Source: Actinomycetota bacterium (GTDB lineage Bacteria > Actinomycetota > Actinomycetes > S36-B12 > GCA-2699445). From it: a stretch of 64,000 nt of DNA. The stretch lies in contig JAGQTY010000002.1 of NCBI GenBank assembly GCA_020438795.1, forward strand, positions 1 through 64,000, read 5' to 3'. This document shows positions 32,810-44,352 of the stretch, piece after piece. The notes beneath the pieces are model-generated. The model saw nothing but the letters and a program-made list of their open reading frames with translations, did not search any database and had not been told where the DNA came from. The first letter of the stretch is position 1, and every line of letters begins with the position of its first letter. Made by a program: the position numbers and the translations under genes.

Positions 32810-33990
32810 TGCTCTCCTTCGAGCAGGCCGAAGTAGGAGGCAGCGGTGTCGACATCCTTGTCCCCACGTCCGGAGACGTTCACCAGGATCACGGCGTCCG
32901 GCCCGAGTTCACGGCCCAGACGCATCGCACCGGCCAGCGCATGTGCGCTCTCCAACGCCGGCAGGATGCCCTCGCTGCGGGAGAGCGCCTTGAAGGCGGC
33001 CATGGCCTCGTCGTCGGTGACCGGCTCATACCTGGCGCGGCCGGTCTCGAAGAGGTGCGCGTGCTGCGGACCCACGCCGGGGTAGTCGAGCCCCGCGCTG
33101 ATGCTGTAGGAGGGCCGGGTCTGTCCGAACTCGTCCTGCATGATGTAGGTGCGGGCGCCGTGCAGGACACCGGGTGAGCCGCCGGAGAACCTCGCCGAGT
33201 GCTCGCCGCTTGCCACACCGTGGCCACCACCCTCGTATCCCCACAGCGCCACGTCCGGATCCTCCAGGAAACCGGAGAAGATGCCCATCGCGTTGCTGCC
33301 ACCGCCGACACAGGCGACCACCGCGTCGGGCAGCCGGCCGATGCGGGCCAGGACCTGATCGCGAGCCTCCTGGCCGATGATGGACTGGAAGTGGCGCACG
33401 ACTTCGGGGAACGGCGCCGGCCCCGTCACCGTGCCGAGCAGGTAGTGGGTGTCCTCGACATTGGTGACCCAGTCACGCAGAGCCTCGTTGATGGCGTCCT
33501 TGAGCGTCATCGTACCGACGGCCACGGGCACCACCTCGGCGCCGAGCAGTTCCATCCTCGCTACGTTGAGCGCCTGCCGCCGGGTGTCCTCCTGCCCCAT
33601 GTAGACCCGGCACTGCTGACCGAACAGCGCTGCTGCGGTGGCGGTCGCCACCCCGTGCTGACCCGCACCCGTCTCGGCGATGAGTCTGGGCTTGCCCATC
33701 CGCTGCGCGAGCAGCGCCTGCCCGATCACATTGTTGATCTTGTGACTGCCGGTGTGATTGAGATCCTCGCGCTTGAGCAGTATGGTCGCGCCACCGCACT
33801 GCTCGGAGAAGTTGTTCGCCACGGTCAGCGGACTCGGCCGCCCGACGTAGTCCTTCTGCAGTTCGGCGAGCTGTCGCCCGAAGACCGGATCGGCCTTTGC
33901 CGTGTCGAACGCCTCCTGCAGTTCGTCCAGCGCCTCCATCAGCGCCTCGGGCACGAACCGGCCCCCGAATTCCCCGAAGTGGGTGAACAT
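32806..33990 (-). CDS. trpB: Tryptophan synthase beta subunit
   Basis: PLP enzyme joining indole and serine to tryptophan. The PLP lysine is in [15 protein letters not shown], the phosphate-binding loop in [10 protein letters not shown], and LNHTGSHK and [13 protein letters not shown] are typical. 394 residues, full length. The start shares 1 bp with the trpC stop and the end overlaps trpA by 4 bp. Confidence 0.98.
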   Translation of the reverse strand: MFTHFGEFGGRFVPEALMEALDELQEAFDTAKADPVFGRQLAELQKDYVGRPSPLTVANNFSEQCGGATILLKREDLNHTGSHKINNVIGQALLAQRMGKPRLIAETGAGQHGVATATAAALFGQQCRVYMGQEDTRRQALNVARMELLGAEVVPVAVGTMTLKDAINEALRDWVTNVEDTHYLLGTVTGPAPFPEVVRHFQSIIGQEARDQVLARIGRLPDAVVACVGGGSNAMGIFSGFLEDPDVALWGYEGGGHGVASGEHSARFSGGSPGVLHGARTYIMQDEFGQTRPSYSISAGLDYPGVGPQHAHLFETGRARYEPVTDDEAMAAFKALSRSEGILPALESAHALAGAMRLGRELGPDAVILVNVSGRGDKDVDTAASYFGLLEGEQ

Positions 33991-34817
33991 CAGGCGTCCC
34001 GGCCATGCGCCACGCTCGGATGGGCCCCGGTCGTCACGAGTTCATTGACCGCCGCCACAGGGTCGCCGCCCGTCACGAGGCTCTCCCCCACAAGCACGGC
34101 GTCGGCACCCGCATTGGCGTATGCGAGCAGATCGTGTGGACCGCGTACACCGGACTCGGCGATGCGGATGCAGGAGTCCGGAATGCTCGGCGCCACGCGC
34201 GCAAAGACATCCCGGTCCACTTCGAGCGTCTTCAGGTTGCGGGCGTTGATCCCGATCACCTCGGCCCCGGCGGCCAGTGCCCGCTCGACCTCCTCGACGT
34301 CGTGGACTTCGACCAATGGGGTCAGCCCGATCGATCGTGCCCGCTCGATGAGGGACACCAGGGCCTCCTGTTCGAGCGAGACGACCATGAGCAGGGCAAG
34401 ATCCGCACCATAGGCGCGCGCCTCCCACAGCTGATAGGCACTCACGATGAAGTCCTTGCGCAGGACGGGGATGTCCACAGCGGCCCGAACCGCACTGAGG
34501 TCTGCCAGGGAACCCGAGAATCGTCGTTCCTCGGTGAGCACGCTGATGATGTGGGCGCCGCCGGCTTCGTAGTCGCGGGCAAGTGCGGCAGGATCGGAGA
34601 TGGCGGCGAGATGTCCCCGGCTCGGTGAGCTCCGCTTCACCTCGGCGATGACACTCACCGAGTCCGATCGCAAGGTCGCCAGCGCGTCCTTGGCCGGAGC
34701 CACATGTGCTGCTCGCTCCTTGAGTTCGCTGAGGCTGGTGGCCGCCATCCTGACATCGAGGTCTTCGCGCACACCGGCAAGGATGTCGGCAAGTACGGTG
34801 CCCTCCAGCGATTCCAT
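33990..34817 (-). CDS. trpC: Indole-3-glycerol-phosphate synthase
   Basis: Closes the indole ring from carboxyphenylamino-deoxyribulose phosphate. The 275 residues include [21 protein letters not shown] and [16 protein letters not shown] start at ATG 34817 ([11 protein letters not shown]) with GGAGGT five bases away; the frame remains open upstream to 35180, but that would run into the histidine kinase gene. It is the monofunctional form: no trpF is fused or adjacent, so the preceding step depends on PriA. Confidence 0.97.
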   Translation of the reverse strand: MESLEGTVLADILAGVREDLDVRMAATSLSELKERAAHVAPAKDALATLRSDSVSVIAEVKRSSPSRGHLAAISDPAALARDYEAGGAHIISVLTEERRFSGSLADLSAVRAAVDIPVLRKDFIVSAYQLWEARAYGADLALLMVVSLEQEALVSLIERARSIGLTPLVEVHDVEEVERALAAGAEVIGINARNLKTLEVDRDVFARVAPSIPDSCIRIAESGVRGPHDLLAYANAGADAVLVGESLVTGGDPVAAVNELVTTGAHPSVAHGRDA

Positions 34818-34912
34818 GCCTACCTCCGGTGCCGCGCGAGACGGATCCTGTGTACTCACGTTAGCCGTCGACGACAGACCCGCCCAAACCGGGGTTCTGG
34901 CGCGGTACACCC

Positions 34913-36321
34913 TCAGGCGTGCGCTGCGACCCCGTTCTCCTGTGGGCTGCGTTCGAGCGGATTCAGGTATGGCAGCGTGACACTGAAGGCGGCACCGCCC
35001 TCGGGGGCGGTCATCACACCGGCCGAACCACCGAGCCGACGAGCGAGTTTGCCGACGAGGGCCAGGCCGACCCCCGAGCCGACCTTGCGCTGACCCGAGT
35101 ACCGCGAGTACAGCACGGCAGGCTGGAACGCCACTCCCATGTCGTCCTGCGTCAGTCCAGGACCGCCGTCGCGGACCCACAGGGTCACTGTGGTTTCCTC
35201 CGGAACGATCTCCAGCACCACCGGAGCGCCGACGGGTGTCATCCGCAACGCGTTCTCCGCGAGATTGTCGATGATCTGGCGCACGCGCACGGGATCGCTG
35301 CAGATGGACACGGGATGCTCAGGAATCCGTTGCATGAAAGTCACGCCTTCGGCGCGGCATCGACTGGCCCAGACCTCGGCCGCCTCATGACCGAGTTCGG
35401 CGATGTCGAAGTCGACGGAGTTGATCGGGAAGTCGACCGCCTCCAACCGGGCCAGGACGAGCAGGTCCGCGACGAGCCGATCGAGCCTCTCGGCCTCCGA
35501 GCGCACGATCGACGCGGTGTGGCTCACATCCTCGGGGTCACTCACCACGCCGTCGGCCAGTGCTTCGGCGTAGCCCCGCACGGCGGTCAGGGGTGTCCTG
35601 AGTTCATGCGAGATCGACAGCAGGAAGTCACGTTGCCGGCCCTCACTGGTGGCCAGGGCCGCCGAGAGGTCATTGAGTGAATCCGCGATGTCGACGACCT
35701 CGGCGGGTCCCTGTGGCTCCACACGGAGTCCCCGCTCGCCGGTCGTCAGCCGCTCGGCAGCCTCCGCGACCTTGCGCAGGGGACGGGTGAGGGTCTTGGA
35801 AGCCAGGTAGCCGATCCCGATCGCGACCAGCACACCGACCAGTAGCGCTACTGAGAGCTGCCTGATCGACTCCTCGGCCGGACGACTCGCAACGCTGGCG
35901 GGTGCGGTCAGGACCAGCCCGATCCCCGGCAGCATCCGCCGGCCCACCACCAGGTTGGGAATACCGTCACGCACAGCTTCGGTCTCCACGGGCCGCCCCG
36001 CCATGATCTCCGCCTGCAGGGCCGGATCAAGGAACGGCAGCCCCTGCTGTTCGCTGATGAGGTGACCCTGCACGTTCGGCTGACTGCGCAACAGCAGCTG
36101 GATCTGCTCGGAACGGGCCCCGGGCCTGCGCTCGGTCGAGTTGACCGCCTCAGCAGTGACGTCTGCCAGGCGCGCCAGGGAAGCGGTCGCCTGCGCCTTG
36201 GCTGCATTGTTGATCAGCGGGACCGAGACCCCGATCGTCACCATCGCCGCCATGACCGCGACGCCGACAGTGAGCAGCACAGTGCGACTCGAGAGCGTCT
36301 GCAGGATCTGCGGACCGCGGC

Positions 36322-36325
<4 letters not shown>
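34913..36325 (-). CDS. Sensor histidine kinase of a two-component system
   Basis: Membrane HK of 470 residues: helix 1 (about 15-38), an extracellular sensor of about 115 residues, helix 2 (about 157-176), a HAMP linker, the phosphoacceptor H240 ([17 protein letters not shown]), and the ATPase with N-box asparagine (DNLAENAL, about 358) and G-boxes ([26 protein letters not shown]). It overlaps the response-regulator gene by 4 bp, so they are a cognate pair. The signal is unknown. It lies between trpE and trpC. Confidence 0.95.
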
Positions 36326-37023
<698 letters not shown>

Positions 37024-37046
37024 CCCCTCTGCCGTATAGGGACGCC

Positions 37047-37259
37047 TCAGGTCTGGTGAGCGTCCTGGGGCATTCCGTAGCCCATCATGGACATCACTTT
37101 ACCCAGGATGCCGCCGACGATTAACAGTCCGACGCCACCCACCCAGAACAGCCACCAGATCTCCAGGACCACCGCGAGAGTGCCGATCAAGAACGCCACC
37201 ATCACAACGACGGACGCGGTCCAGGCGGCCGGAGTCTGTCCGTGATGCCCTCTTTGCAT
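37047..37259 (-). CDS. HGxxPAAW-type small membrane protein
   Basis: 70 residues. The N-terminus HGQTPAAWTA fits the HGxxPAAW motif of a small actinobacterial protein family usually found beside trp genes. Two helices follow (VVVMVAFLIGTLAVVLEIWWLFW and VGGVGLLIVGGIL), so it is an integral membrane protein. It sits 33 bp after trpE and 23 bp before the response regulator. Function unknown. Confidence 0.85.
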   Translation of the reverse strand: MQRGHHGQTPAAWTASVVVMVAFLIGTLAVVLEIWWLFWVGGVGLLIVGGILGKVMSMMGYGMPQDAHQT

Positions 37260-37292
37260 AGTGTCATCCCTTCGAAGAGCAAGCCTCGACCA

Positions 37293-38870
37293 TCAGGGTA
37301 TCGGGGAAGCGGGCCGCAGTGTGGCAGCCGAGGCAATCGCGTCGAGTACAGCCGCGGCCTTGTTCCGCGACTCCTGCTCCTCGAGGTCGGGCACGGAGTC
37401 AGCCACGAGCCCCGCTCCGGCCTGCACGTAGGCGCGGCCGTCCCGGATCAGTGCGGTCCGGATCGCGATCGCAGTGTCGAGATTCCCCGCGAAATCCAGG
37501 TAGCCCACCGCTCCCGCATACAGGCCACGGCGCGCCGGTTCGAGATCGTCGATGATCTCCATCGCACGCGGCTTGGGGGCCCCGGACAGAGTCCCTGCCG
37601 GGAACGTCGCGGCAAGCGCGTCGAAGGCCGTCATCCCTGCTGACAGCTCACCGGTCACCGTGGACACCAGATGCATCACGTGGCTGTAACGCTCCACGGC
37701 CATGAACTGCACGACGTCCACGGTTCCCGTGCGGCAGACCCGGCCCAGATCGTTGCGGCCCAGATCCACCAGCATCAGATGCTCCGCACGTTCCTTCACA
37801 TCGTTGAGCATCTCCTCGGCGAACCTGGAGTCCTGGGCGGCGTCAGCCGAGCGCGGGCGGGTGCCCGCGATCGGGTGCAGGACGGCCTGGCGTTCCTTCA
37901 CCGTCACGAGGGCCTCCGGCGAGGAGCCCACGACCTCGAACCCCACGGCGGTGGGCATCCCGGTCTCGTCCAGCGGCCCGGCAGGGTCGGGAAGCCTGAT
38001 CAGATACATATAGGGACTCGGGTTGGTGGCACGCAGCACCCGGTAGACATCGAGAGCATCGGCCGGGCAGTCGGCCTCGAAACGCTGGGACAGGACAATC
38101 TGGAAGGCGTCGCCGGCGTAGATGTGCTCCTTGGCCGTCTCGACGTCTGCCTGATAGCGCCCCGGGGCGGACCTGGAGCGGAATTCGGTCCCCGAGACCC
38201 GGTCGAACACACTGGGAGGCTCGGCGCCGGCAGCGCAGAGCCCCGCCTCCATGACGTCCAGCCTTGCGACCGCATCCGCGTAGTCCTCGGTCGTGGGACC
38301 AGCTGCCCCTGCCCCGACCGCGTTGGCGATCAGGAGCACCGTGGCGTCCTCATGGTCGAGCACTGCGACATCGGTGGCCAGCAGCATGGCCAACTCGGGA
38401 AAGCCGAGTTCGTCGGGGTTGCTGTCGGGGATGCGCTCCCAGCGGCGGACGGCGTCGTAGCCGATGCACCCCACCATCCCCGAGGTGAACGGGGGCAGAC
38501 CGGGCTCCGGTGGCGTGGCCAGGGCATCCACCACGTGCCGCAGCGCCTCGAGGGGGTCTGTGATCGCGTCGCCGGCCACCGGCACATCGCCGAGCCAGCA
38601 AGCCTGGCCGTTCTGCTCGGTGAGCATCGCGCCACTGCGAACCCCGACGAAGGAGAACCTGGACCAGCTGCGGCCGTTCTCGGCCGACTCGAGCAGAAAG
38701 GTACCCGGACGACCGGCCGTCAGCGCCTGGTAGAGCCCCACGGGTGTCATGGAGTCGGCCAGGAACTTCCTGACGACGGGGACCACACGCCGGGACGCGG
38801 CCCACTGCGGGAACTCGTGCTCGGCGGGGACTGTCCTTCCGTCGGCGGCGACGGCGTAACGATCATTCAT
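37293..38870 (-). CDS. trpE: Anthranilate synthase component I
   Basis: Converts chorismate to anthranilate, using ammonia from TrpG. The 525 residues contain the tryptophan feedback motif LLES near the N-terminus and the chorismate-binding core ([59 protein letters not shown]). trpG and trpD are not in the window. The ATG overlaps the hisI stop by 4 bp. No tryptophan-rich leader peptide was found upstream. Confidence 0.97.
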   Translation of the reverse strand: MNDRYAVAADGRTVPAEHEFPQWAASRRVVPVVRKFLADSMTPVGLYQALTAGRPGTFLLESAENGRSWSRFSFVGVRSGAMLTEQNGQACWLGDVPVAGDAITDPLEALRHVVDALATPPEPGLPPFTSGMVGCIGYDAVRRWERIPDSNPDELGFPELAMLLATDVAVLDHEDATVLLIANAVGAGAAGPTTEDYADAVARLDVMEAGLCAAGAEPPSVFDRVSGTEFRSRSAPGRYQADVETAKEHIYAGDAFQIVLSQRFEADCPADALDVYRVLRATNPSPYMYLIRLPDPAGPLDETGMPTAVGFEVVGSSPEALVTVKERQAVLHPIAGTRPRSADAAQDSRFAEEMLNDVKERAEHLMLVDLGRNDLGRVCRTGTVDVVQFMAVERYSHVMHLVSTVTGELSAGMTAFDALAATFPAGTLSGAPKPRAMEIIDDLEPARRGLYAGAVGYLDFAGNLDTAIAIRTALIRDGRAYVQAGAGLVADSVPDLEEQESRNKAAAVLDAIASAATLRPASPIP

Positions 38871-39196
38871 GACTGCTCCAGAAGCGATCGTCCGCTGAAA
38901 CAGGTGGGCGTGCCGGTGTGGCAGGCGGGCCCCGTCTGATCCACGAGCAGCAGGATCGTGTCACCGTCACAGTCCACGAGGACATCGCGAACCTGCTGCT
39001 CGTGGCCCGAGGTCTCACCCTTCACCCAGAGCTCTTGCCTGGAGCGGCTGTAGTAGGTCGCCCTGCCTGTCTCAAGTGTCTGCGCAAGGGCCTCCGGCGA
39101 CATCCATGCGAGCATGAGCACCGATCCGTCCGAGGCGTCCTGGGCGACTGCCGGCACCAGACCCTCGCTGTTGTACTGCACCTGCGGAACTCCCAT
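38867..39196 (-). CDS. hisI: Phosphoribosyl-AMP cyclohydrolase
   Basis: Third step of histidine synthesis; opens the adenine ring of phosphoribosyl-AMP. The 109 residues carry the family cysteines and metal site: [40 protein letters not shown] and GPACHTG with a final TCF. I start at ATG 39196 (MGVPQVQYN); a longer frame to 39271 lacks homology. It is separated from the main his cluster and co-translated with trpE. Confidence 0.95.
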   Translation of the reverse strand: MGVPQVQYNSEGLVPAVAQDASDGSVLMLAWMSPEALAQTLETGRATYYSRSRQELWVKGETSGHEQQVRDVLVDCDGDTILLLVDQTGPACHTGTPTCFSGRSLLEQS

Positions 39197-39266
39197 GACT
39201 CCATGATGCCGCAACCGCTGGGACAGGAGCCCTCCCGCGGCCGATCGACAGCCTGTGGGGCCTGCG

Positions 39267-39293
39267 AACACCGCCCAAGAAGGGTGGTGTTTT
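39267..39293 (+). terminator. Hairpin with short T-run before the TIGR03085 gene
   Basis: AACACC-G-CCC (39267-39276) pairs with GGG-T-GGTGTT (39282-39291), a ten-pair stem with one G-U wobble and loop AAGAA, ending in TTTT (39290-39293). It reads as a plus-strand intrinsic terminator between divergent hisI and the TIGR03085 gene, with no plus-strand gene just upstream. Confidence 0.5.
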
Positions 39294-39319
39294 GACCTCG
39301 CAGCCGGAGGTCCTAGGAT
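39292..39319 (+). promoter_or_regulatory. Promoter giving a leaderless transcript for the TIGR03085 gene
   Basis: TTGACC (39292-39297) and TAGGAT (39314-39319) are spaced 16 bp, and the GTG start at 39326 begins seven bases after the -10. Transcription would therefore start at or next to the start codon. Confidence 0.6.
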
Positions 39320-39325
39320 GGCGGG

Positions 39326-40030
39326 GTGTCAGCTATCGATCTTGCGCGCGCCGAGCGCGCCGAATTGTGTGACCTGTTGGACGAGCTGGGACCGGACCGG
39401 CCCACGATGTGCCAGGACTGGACCACCCGCGACCTCGCCGCTCACCTGGTCGTGAGGGAGAGCCGGGTTGACACCGCACTCGGCGTCCTCGGGGGACCGC
39501 TCGCCGCCTGGACGGAGCGAGTACAGAATGATGCTGCCTCACAGCCCTTCGAGAAGCTCGTTCGCCTGATCCGCACCGGCCCTCCGATCTGGTCGCACTT
39601 CCGGCTGCCGTGGGTGGACGGCCAGCTCAACACCATCGAGTTCTACGTCCACATCGAGGATGTCCGGCGGGCCAACGGCGAGACCCAGCCCCGGGATGTG
39701 GCCGGCGAACTGTCCAACTTCATGTGGGATCGCCTCAAGCTCAGCGGCCGGCTGTTCTTCAACAGTGTGAAGAATGGCGTGATCCTGGAGCGCACCGATG
39801 CCGAGTCCGGTGAACTGGAGACCCACAAGGCCAAGGGCGGCAAACCCAAGGTGATCGTGAGGGGCCCCGCCACAGAACTGATCCTCATCGCCTACGGTCG
39901 CCGCGATGCCGACGTCGACATCGATGGCGACCCCGATGCCGTGGCTGCCTTCGAGCAGGCCTCGCGCGATGTCGATGAGGAGTCGCTGGAGGAGAACCTC
40001 GAGAGCGATCAGGTCATCGAAGGCAACTGA
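39326..40030 (+). CDS. TIGR03085-like metal-binding protein (DinB/maleylpyruvate isomerase fold)
   Basis: 234 residues resembling the actinobacterial TIGR03085 family. Visible features are the N-terminal helix pair with [18 protein letters not shown], whose histidine is a likely metal ligand, and [13 protein letters not shown], which supplies more. The acidic C-terminus is [18 protein letters not shown]. Family members are predicted to bind a divalent metal and perhaps use mycothiol; no reaction can be assigned here. GTG 39326 is probably leaderless. It converges on hisF with 14 bp between stops. Confidence 0.82.
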   Translation: MSAIDLARAERAELCDLLDELGPDRPTMCQDWTTRDLAAHLVVRESRVDTALGVLGGPLAAWTERVQNDAASQPFEKLVRLIRTGPPIWSHFRLPWVDGQLNTIEFYVHIEDVRRANGETQPRDVAGELSNFMWDRLKLSGRLFFNSVKNGVILERTDAESGELETHKAKGGKPKVIVRGPATELILIAYGRRDADVDIDGDPDAVAAFEQASRDVDEESLEENLESDQVIEGN

Positions 40031-40044
40031 GGCCGGGGTGACGC

Positions 40045-40815
40045 TCAGGCCGCCCGGCGAACCGGGTAGCCCGCCTGCGCGAGTTCCTCTTTCACATCGG
40101 CGATGCTGAACTCGCCGTAGTGGAACACAGATGCCGCCAGCACGGCATCAGCGCCCGCCCGAACGGCCGGCGCGAAGTCGGCGGGCCGCCCGGCACCGCC
40201 GCTGGCGATGATCGGCACGTCGGCGACATCCCTGACCGCCTCGATCAGTTCCACGTCGAAACCGGCCTTGGTCCCATCCGCATCCATCGAATTCAGCAGG
40301 ATCTCACCGGCCCCCAATCCGACCGCCTGCCGGACCCACGCCAAGGTGTCCAGCCCCGCGCTGCGCCGGCCTCCGTGGGTCGTGACCTCGAAGCCGGATG
40401 GCTGCTCGGCGCTGCGCCGCGTGTCGACACTGAGAACCACACACTGGGAACCGAAGGTCCGGGAAGCCTCGGTGAGCAGTTCGGGACGGCCGATGGCAGC
40501 GGTGTTCACGCCCACCTTGTCCGCACCGGCGCGCAGCAGCCGGTCGAAGTCCGCCACGGATCGAACACCACCTCCGACCGTGAGAGGGATGAACACCTGC
40601 TCCGCGGTTCGCCGAACCACTTCGTAGGTCGTCTCCCGGTCACCACTGCTGGCCGTGATGTCGAGGAAGACCAGTTCGTCGGCGCCGTCCGCCGCGTACT
40701 TCGCCGCGAGTTCCACCGGATCACCCGCGTCGCGGATGTCCACGAAATTGACACCCTTGACGACCCGGCCCGCATCCACGTCGAGGCACGGAATCACCCG
40801 GACCGCCACAGTCAC
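40045..40815 (-). CDS. hisF: Imidazole glycerol phosphate synthase cyclase subunit
   Basis: With HisH, makes imidazole glycerol phosphate and AICAR from PRFAR. The (beta/alpha)8 barrel has catalytic aspartates in [15 protein letters not shown] and in [13 protein letters not shown], plus TVGGGVRS and ASGGAG phosphate loops. 256 residues, full length. The start overlaps priA by 4 bp. Confidence 0.97.
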   Translation of the reverse strand: MTVAVRVIPCLDVDAGRVVKGVNFVDIRDAGDPVELAAKYAADGADELVFLDITASSGDRETTYEVVRRTAEQVFIPLTVGGGVRSVADFDRLLRAGADKVGVNTAAIGRPELLTEASRTFGSQCVVLSVDTRRSAEQPSGFEVTTHGGRRSAGLDTLAWVRQAVGLGAGEILLNSMDADGTKAGFDVELIEAVRDVADVPIIASGGAGRPADFAPAVRAGADAVLAASVFHYGEFSIADVKEELAQAGYPVRRAA

Positions 40816-41576
40816 GACGAGAGACCCGGGTCCATGAAGTCGATACGCGGAGCGACGGCCGCGAGCGCCTCGGGCAGCGTGAAGGCCTGTGCGTACAGCG
40901 CCTTGCCGATGATGGCACCCTCCACTCCGAGCGGGACCAGTTCAGCGATCTCATGGAGGTCTTCCAGGCGCGCCACTCCCCCCGAAGCGATCACGGGCTG
41001 CGGGGTGGCGTTGGCGACATTGCGAAGCAGATCCAGGTTGGGGCCACTGAGGGTCCCGTCCCGGGCCACATCGGTCACGACGTAGCGCGAGCAGCCCTCA
41101 GTGTCGAGGCGGCTCAAGGTGGAGTACAGCTCGCCGCCCTCCTTGGTCCAGCCCCGGGCAGCCAGCGTTGTGCCCCGGACGTCGAGCCCGACCGCGATCT
41201 TGTCGCCGTGATCGGCGACGGCTTGCCGGGTCCACTCCGGATGTTCCAGAGCGGCGGTGCCCAGGATCACCCGGGTGCACCCGGTTGCCAGTGCCGCTGA
41301 GAGCGACTCATCATCACGGATACCGCCGGAGAGTTCGACCTCGATGTCGAGCCGGCCCACCACCTCGGCGAGCAGTTCGCGGTTGCTGCCACGCCCGAAC
41401 GCCGCGTCCAGATCGACGAGGTGGACCCACTGCGCGCCCTGCTCCTGCCAGGTCAGCGCGGCCTCGATCGGGTCGCCGTAGTCGGTCTCGCTGCCCGCCT
41501 CACCCTTCACGAGGCGGACGGCCTTGCCATCGGCGACATCAACAGCAGGGAGCAGTTCCAGGATTGCTTGACTCAC
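40812..41576 (-). CDS. priA: Phosphoribosyl isomerase A (HisA/TrpF bifunctional)
   Basis: (Beta/alpha)8-barrel isomerase. N-terminal [19 protein letters not shown] with the first catalytic aspartate, [16 protein letters not shown] and [14 protein letters not shown] are typical of actinobacterial PriA. In actinobacteria without trpF, PriA performs both ProFAR isomerisation (histidine) and PRA isomerisation (tryptophan). The trp cluster here has no trpF, which supports the dual role. 254 residues; 4-bp overlap with hisF. Confidence 0.93.
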   Translation of the reverse strand: MSQAILELLPAVDVADGKAVRLVKGEAGSETDYGDPIEAALTWQEQGAQWVHLVDLDAAFGRGSNRELLAEVVGRLDIEVELSGGIRDDESLSAALATGCTRVILGTAALEHPEWTRQAVADHGDKIAVGLDVRGTTLAARGWTKEGGELYSTLSRLDTEGCSRYVVTDVARDGTLSGPNLDLLRNVANATPQPVIASGGVARLEDLHEIAELVPLGVEGAIIGKALYAQAFTLPEALAAVAPRIDFMDPGLSS

Positions 41577-41613
41577 AGAGCAAGCCTACTTCGACCAGAA
41601 CCGTTCGCGGGGG

Positions 41614-41967
41614 TCAGGGGCTTGTCGGCTGGGTCGTCGGTGGTGTGGGCGTCACGGTCTCGGTCTGCGTCGTGGTGACCGTCGGCGCGGTCGGCGTGGG
41701 GACCGGTGTCGAGGTCCGGTCACCCTTCTCGCCGGAGGTGAGCGACGAGATGAGCCATGCCGCCAGCAGGATCACGATCGCGATGATCAGCAGCGCGACG
41801 ATCCATGGCCAGGGGCCACTGCCCGAGCCGGAGGACTTGGATGGCTGGGATGCTCCCATCTCGGAGGCGGGGTAGGCGCGCGCCTCGGTCCACTGCTGGC
41901 CGTCCCAGAACCGCTGCCTGCCGGGACTCTCGGGGTCCGGGTACCAGCCGGGCATCGGGTTCGACAT
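41614..41967 (-). CDS. DUF2510 membrane protein inside the his cluster
   Basis: 117 residues from ATG 41967 (MSNPMPGWYPDP). The N-terminal 30 residues are a DUF2510 domain (GWYPDPESPGRQRFWDGQQWTEAR), followed by a Ser/Gly linker, one helix (WIVALLIIAIVILLAAWLI) and a Thr/Pro-rich extracellular tail. Function unknown. It separates hisH from priA, 111 bp after hisH and 37 bp before priA. Confidence 0.85.
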   Translation of the reverse strand: MSNPMPGWYPDPESPGRQRFWDGQQWTEARAYPASEMGASQPSKSSGSGSGPWPWIVALLIIAIVILLAAWLISSLTSGEKGDRTSTPVPTPTAPTVTTTQTETVTPTPPTTQPTSP

Positions 41968-42078
41968 GGGGACTCCAATCCGCACCGGTCGACTGCCGAC
42001 CCCAATCTAGTGGATTGCGGACGTGGTGCGTGCTGAGAATGGCTGGACACCGTTCGGCGCCCGCAGCCTGAACCCGTA

Positions 42079-42693
42079 TCAGAGTGTGTTCAGCCAGTTG
42101 CGCAGCAACTGGATCCCCGCCTGTCCCGACTTCTCCGGGTGGAATTGGGTTGCGGCCACAGTACCGGACTCGATGGCGGCGACGAACTCCGAACCGTACC
42201 GACAGGTGGTCACCGCCGCCCCAGGCACCGGAGCCGCGGGGACGGCGAAGGAATGCACGAAGTAGAACCTGCGATCGGCGACCCCTTCGAACAGGCGGCT
42301 GCCGTCGGCCACTCTCACCGTGTTCCAGCCCATGTGGGGCACGACCGGGTTGTCCAGCGGCCCGACCACGCCGGGGAAGATGCCCAGGCCGGGGGTGTGC
42401 TCGTCGAACTCGTCGCTGGCATCGAAGAGCACCTGCAGGCCGACACAGATGCCCAGGAGCGGGCGACCCGCGCTGACCCGTTCTGCGATGATGCGCGGCC
42501 CATCGGCCCGGCTGAGCCCGCGCATGCAGGCGGAGAAGGCCCCGACCCCTGGCACGAGCAGGCCATCGGCGGCCAGCGCCCGCTCGCGATCGGCCGTGAG
42601 CGTCGCCGAGCCGCCGGCCTCCTCGATCGCCCTTGTCGCACTGCGGACGTTCCCGAAGCCGTAGTCGAAGACAACGATGTCAGGAGGGGCCAC
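42079..42693 (-). CDS. hisH: Imidazole glycerol phosphate synthase glutaminase subunit
   Basis: Class I amidotransferase that feeds ammonia to HisF. Nucleophile cysteine in [12 protein letters not shown], catalytic histidine-glutamate in TQFHPEKSG; the start [12 protein letters not shown] is typical. 204 residues. It overlaps hisB by 14 bp. Confidence 0.97.
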   Translation of the reverse strand: MAPPDIVVFDYGFGNVRSATRAIEEAGGSATLTADRERALAADGLLVPGVGAFSACMRGLSRADGPRIIAERVSAGRPLLGICVGLQVLFDASDEFDEHTPGLGIFPGVVGPLDNPVVPHMGWNTVRVADGSRLFEGVADRRFYFVHSFAVPAAPVPGAAVTTCRYGSEFVAAIESGTVAATQFHPEKSGQAGIQLLRNWLNTL

Positions 42694-43279
42694 CGAGGCT
42701 CCCCTTGGTGGAAGGGATACCGATGACGCGCTCGTCGGTGGCCACGGCGTCTCGCAGCGCCCTGGCCACCGACTTGAACTGAGCCTCGACGATGTGGTGT
42801 GCGTTGCGGCCGTTGAGGACCCGTACGTGCAGAGTGATCTGGGCCGTGGCGACCACGCTCTCCCAGATGTGCCTGGTCAGTGTCGTGTCGTAGCTGCCGA
42901 TGAGTTCGACGAGTTCTGGTTCCTCGTGGACCAGATACGGCCGGCCCGAGAGATCGACCGCGGACTGCACCAGCGCTTCGTCCAACGGCACCAGAGCGTC
43001 ACCGTAGCGCCGGATCCCCGCTTTGTCGCCCAGGGCCCTGCGCAGCGCCTCTCCCAGGGCCAGAGAGGTGTCCTCGACTGTGTGGTGTGCGTCCACCTCG
43101 AGATCTCCCCTGGTGAGCACCTCGAGGTCCAGGCTGCCGTGCTTGCCGAGCTGCGCGAGCATGTGGTCGAAGAACGGTACGCCGGTATCCACGCTGGTCC
43201 GGCCGACGCCGTCGAGGTCCAGACTGACACGGACGTCGCTCTCCTTGGTCGACCGTTCGACCACTGCTGTTCGGGTCAT
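42680..43279 (-). CDS. hisB: Imidazoleglycerol-phosphate dehydratase
   Basis: Dehydrates imidazole glycerol phosphate. Monofunctional 199-residue form with metal-binding histidines in [21 protein letters not shown] and [13 protein letters not shown]. No phosphatase domain is fused. Overlaps hisC by 4 bp. Confidence 0.97.
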   Translation of the reverse strand: MTRTAVVERSTKESDVRVSLDLDGVGRTSVDTGVPFFDHMLAQLGKHGSLDLEVLTRGDLEVDAHHTVEDTSLALGEALRRALGDKAGIRRYGDALVPLDEALVQSAVDLSGRPYLVHEEPELVELIGSYDTTLTRHIWESVVATAQITLHVRVLNGRNAHHIVEAQFKSVARALRDAVATDERVIGIPSTKGSLGGPS

Positions 43280-44352
43280 GGTTCCAGCACCTCGCTCAGT
43301 TGTTGTATCAGATCCCGGTTCTGTTGCGGTGTCCCGACACTGATGCGCAGATTCCCCGGCGGGCCGCTCTCCCGCACCAGGTAGCCACGGTCCAGTAGCT
43401 CCGAGAACACGCGATGACTGTCGGCGAACCCGGACACGTAGACGAAATTCGCCTCCGAGGCGGCGACATTGAGCCCGAGCGATTCCAGCGCTACGGCCAG
43501 TTGTTCTCGTTCAGCACGGATCGTCGGGATCGGTCCGAGCATCGTGTCGGCGTGCTGCAGCGCCACCAGTGCGGCCGCCTGAGTTGCCGCGGACAGATGA
43601 TAGGGCAGGCGGACCAGTCGCAGGGCATCGACGATCCCGGCCGGCGCCACGGCATAGCCGAGCCGCAGCGCCGCGAGGCCGAACGCTTTACTGAGTGTCC
43701 TGGTCACGACGAGGTTGCCGTACTGGAGCACGGACTGCGTCGCCGAATGCCGCGTGGGTGACACGAACTCCCCGTAGGCCTCATCCACGACAAGGATCGC
43801 GCCCACGCCGGCGCAATCCGACACGAGCCAACTGAGTTCATCACTGCCGAGCAGCGTGCCGGTGGGGTTGTTCGGCGAGGCCACAACCACGATGCTCGGC
43901 CGTTCGCCGAACAGCGCCTGCTCGACCACACCACGGTCGAGGCTGTGGTCAGCCCTTCTGGGAACCGTGACGAACCGCGTGAAGGTCTCGCGGGCGTACT
44001 GCGGATACATCGAGTACGTCGGACTGAAACTCAACGCCACCCGGCCCGGTCCCCCGAAGGCCCCGAAGATATGCTGCATGACCTCGTTGCTGCCGTTGGC
44101 GGCCCAGATGTTGGCAGCACTGACCCCACCGACATACTCAGCCAGCGCGGCGCGCAGCTGCGTCGCCTCACGATCGGGATACCGGTTGGCATCCACGAGG
44201 GCCGACGCCACCGCACGCCCCATCTCCTCGACGATCGCGGCCGGAGGCGCGTAGGGGTTCTCGTTCACGTTCAGCGGCACGGCGCTCGCGGAGACCGGAG
44301 CGCCGTAGGGCTCCATGCCGCGCAGATCGTCGCGCAGGGGCAGTTCAGACAT
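43276..44352 (-). CDS. hisC: Histidinol-phosphate aminotransferase
   Basis: PLP aminotransferase, imidazole acetol phosphate to histidinol phosphate. PLP lysine in [17 protein letters not shown], substrate loop [18 protein letters not shown] and VDEAYGEF all visible. 358 residues from ATG 44352, which overlaps hisD by 8 bp; the frame stays open to 44442 without homology. Confidence 0.96.
   Translation of the reverse strand: MSELPLRDDLRGMEPYGAPVSASAVPLNVNENPYAPPAAIVEEMGRAVASALVDANRYPDREATQLRAALAEYVGGVSAANIWAANGSNEVMQHIFGAFGGPGRVALSFSPTYSMYPQYARETFTRFVTVPRRADHSLDRGVVEQALFGERPSIVVVASPNNPTGTLLGSDELSWLVSDCAGVGAILVVDEAYGEFVSPTRHSATQSVLQYGNLVVTRTLSKAFGLAALRLGYAVAPAGIVDALRLVRLPYHLSAATQAAALVALQHADTMLGPIPTIRAEREQLAVALESLGLNVAASEANFVYVSGFADSHRVFSELLDRGYLVRESGPPGNLRISVGTPQQNRDLIQQLSEVLEP

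Noticed and set aside
38867-39325. Tryptophan leader peptide/attenuator before hisI-trpE
   Set aside because: No short frame with tandem Trp codons was found, and the only hairpin reads as a terminator on the opposite strand.
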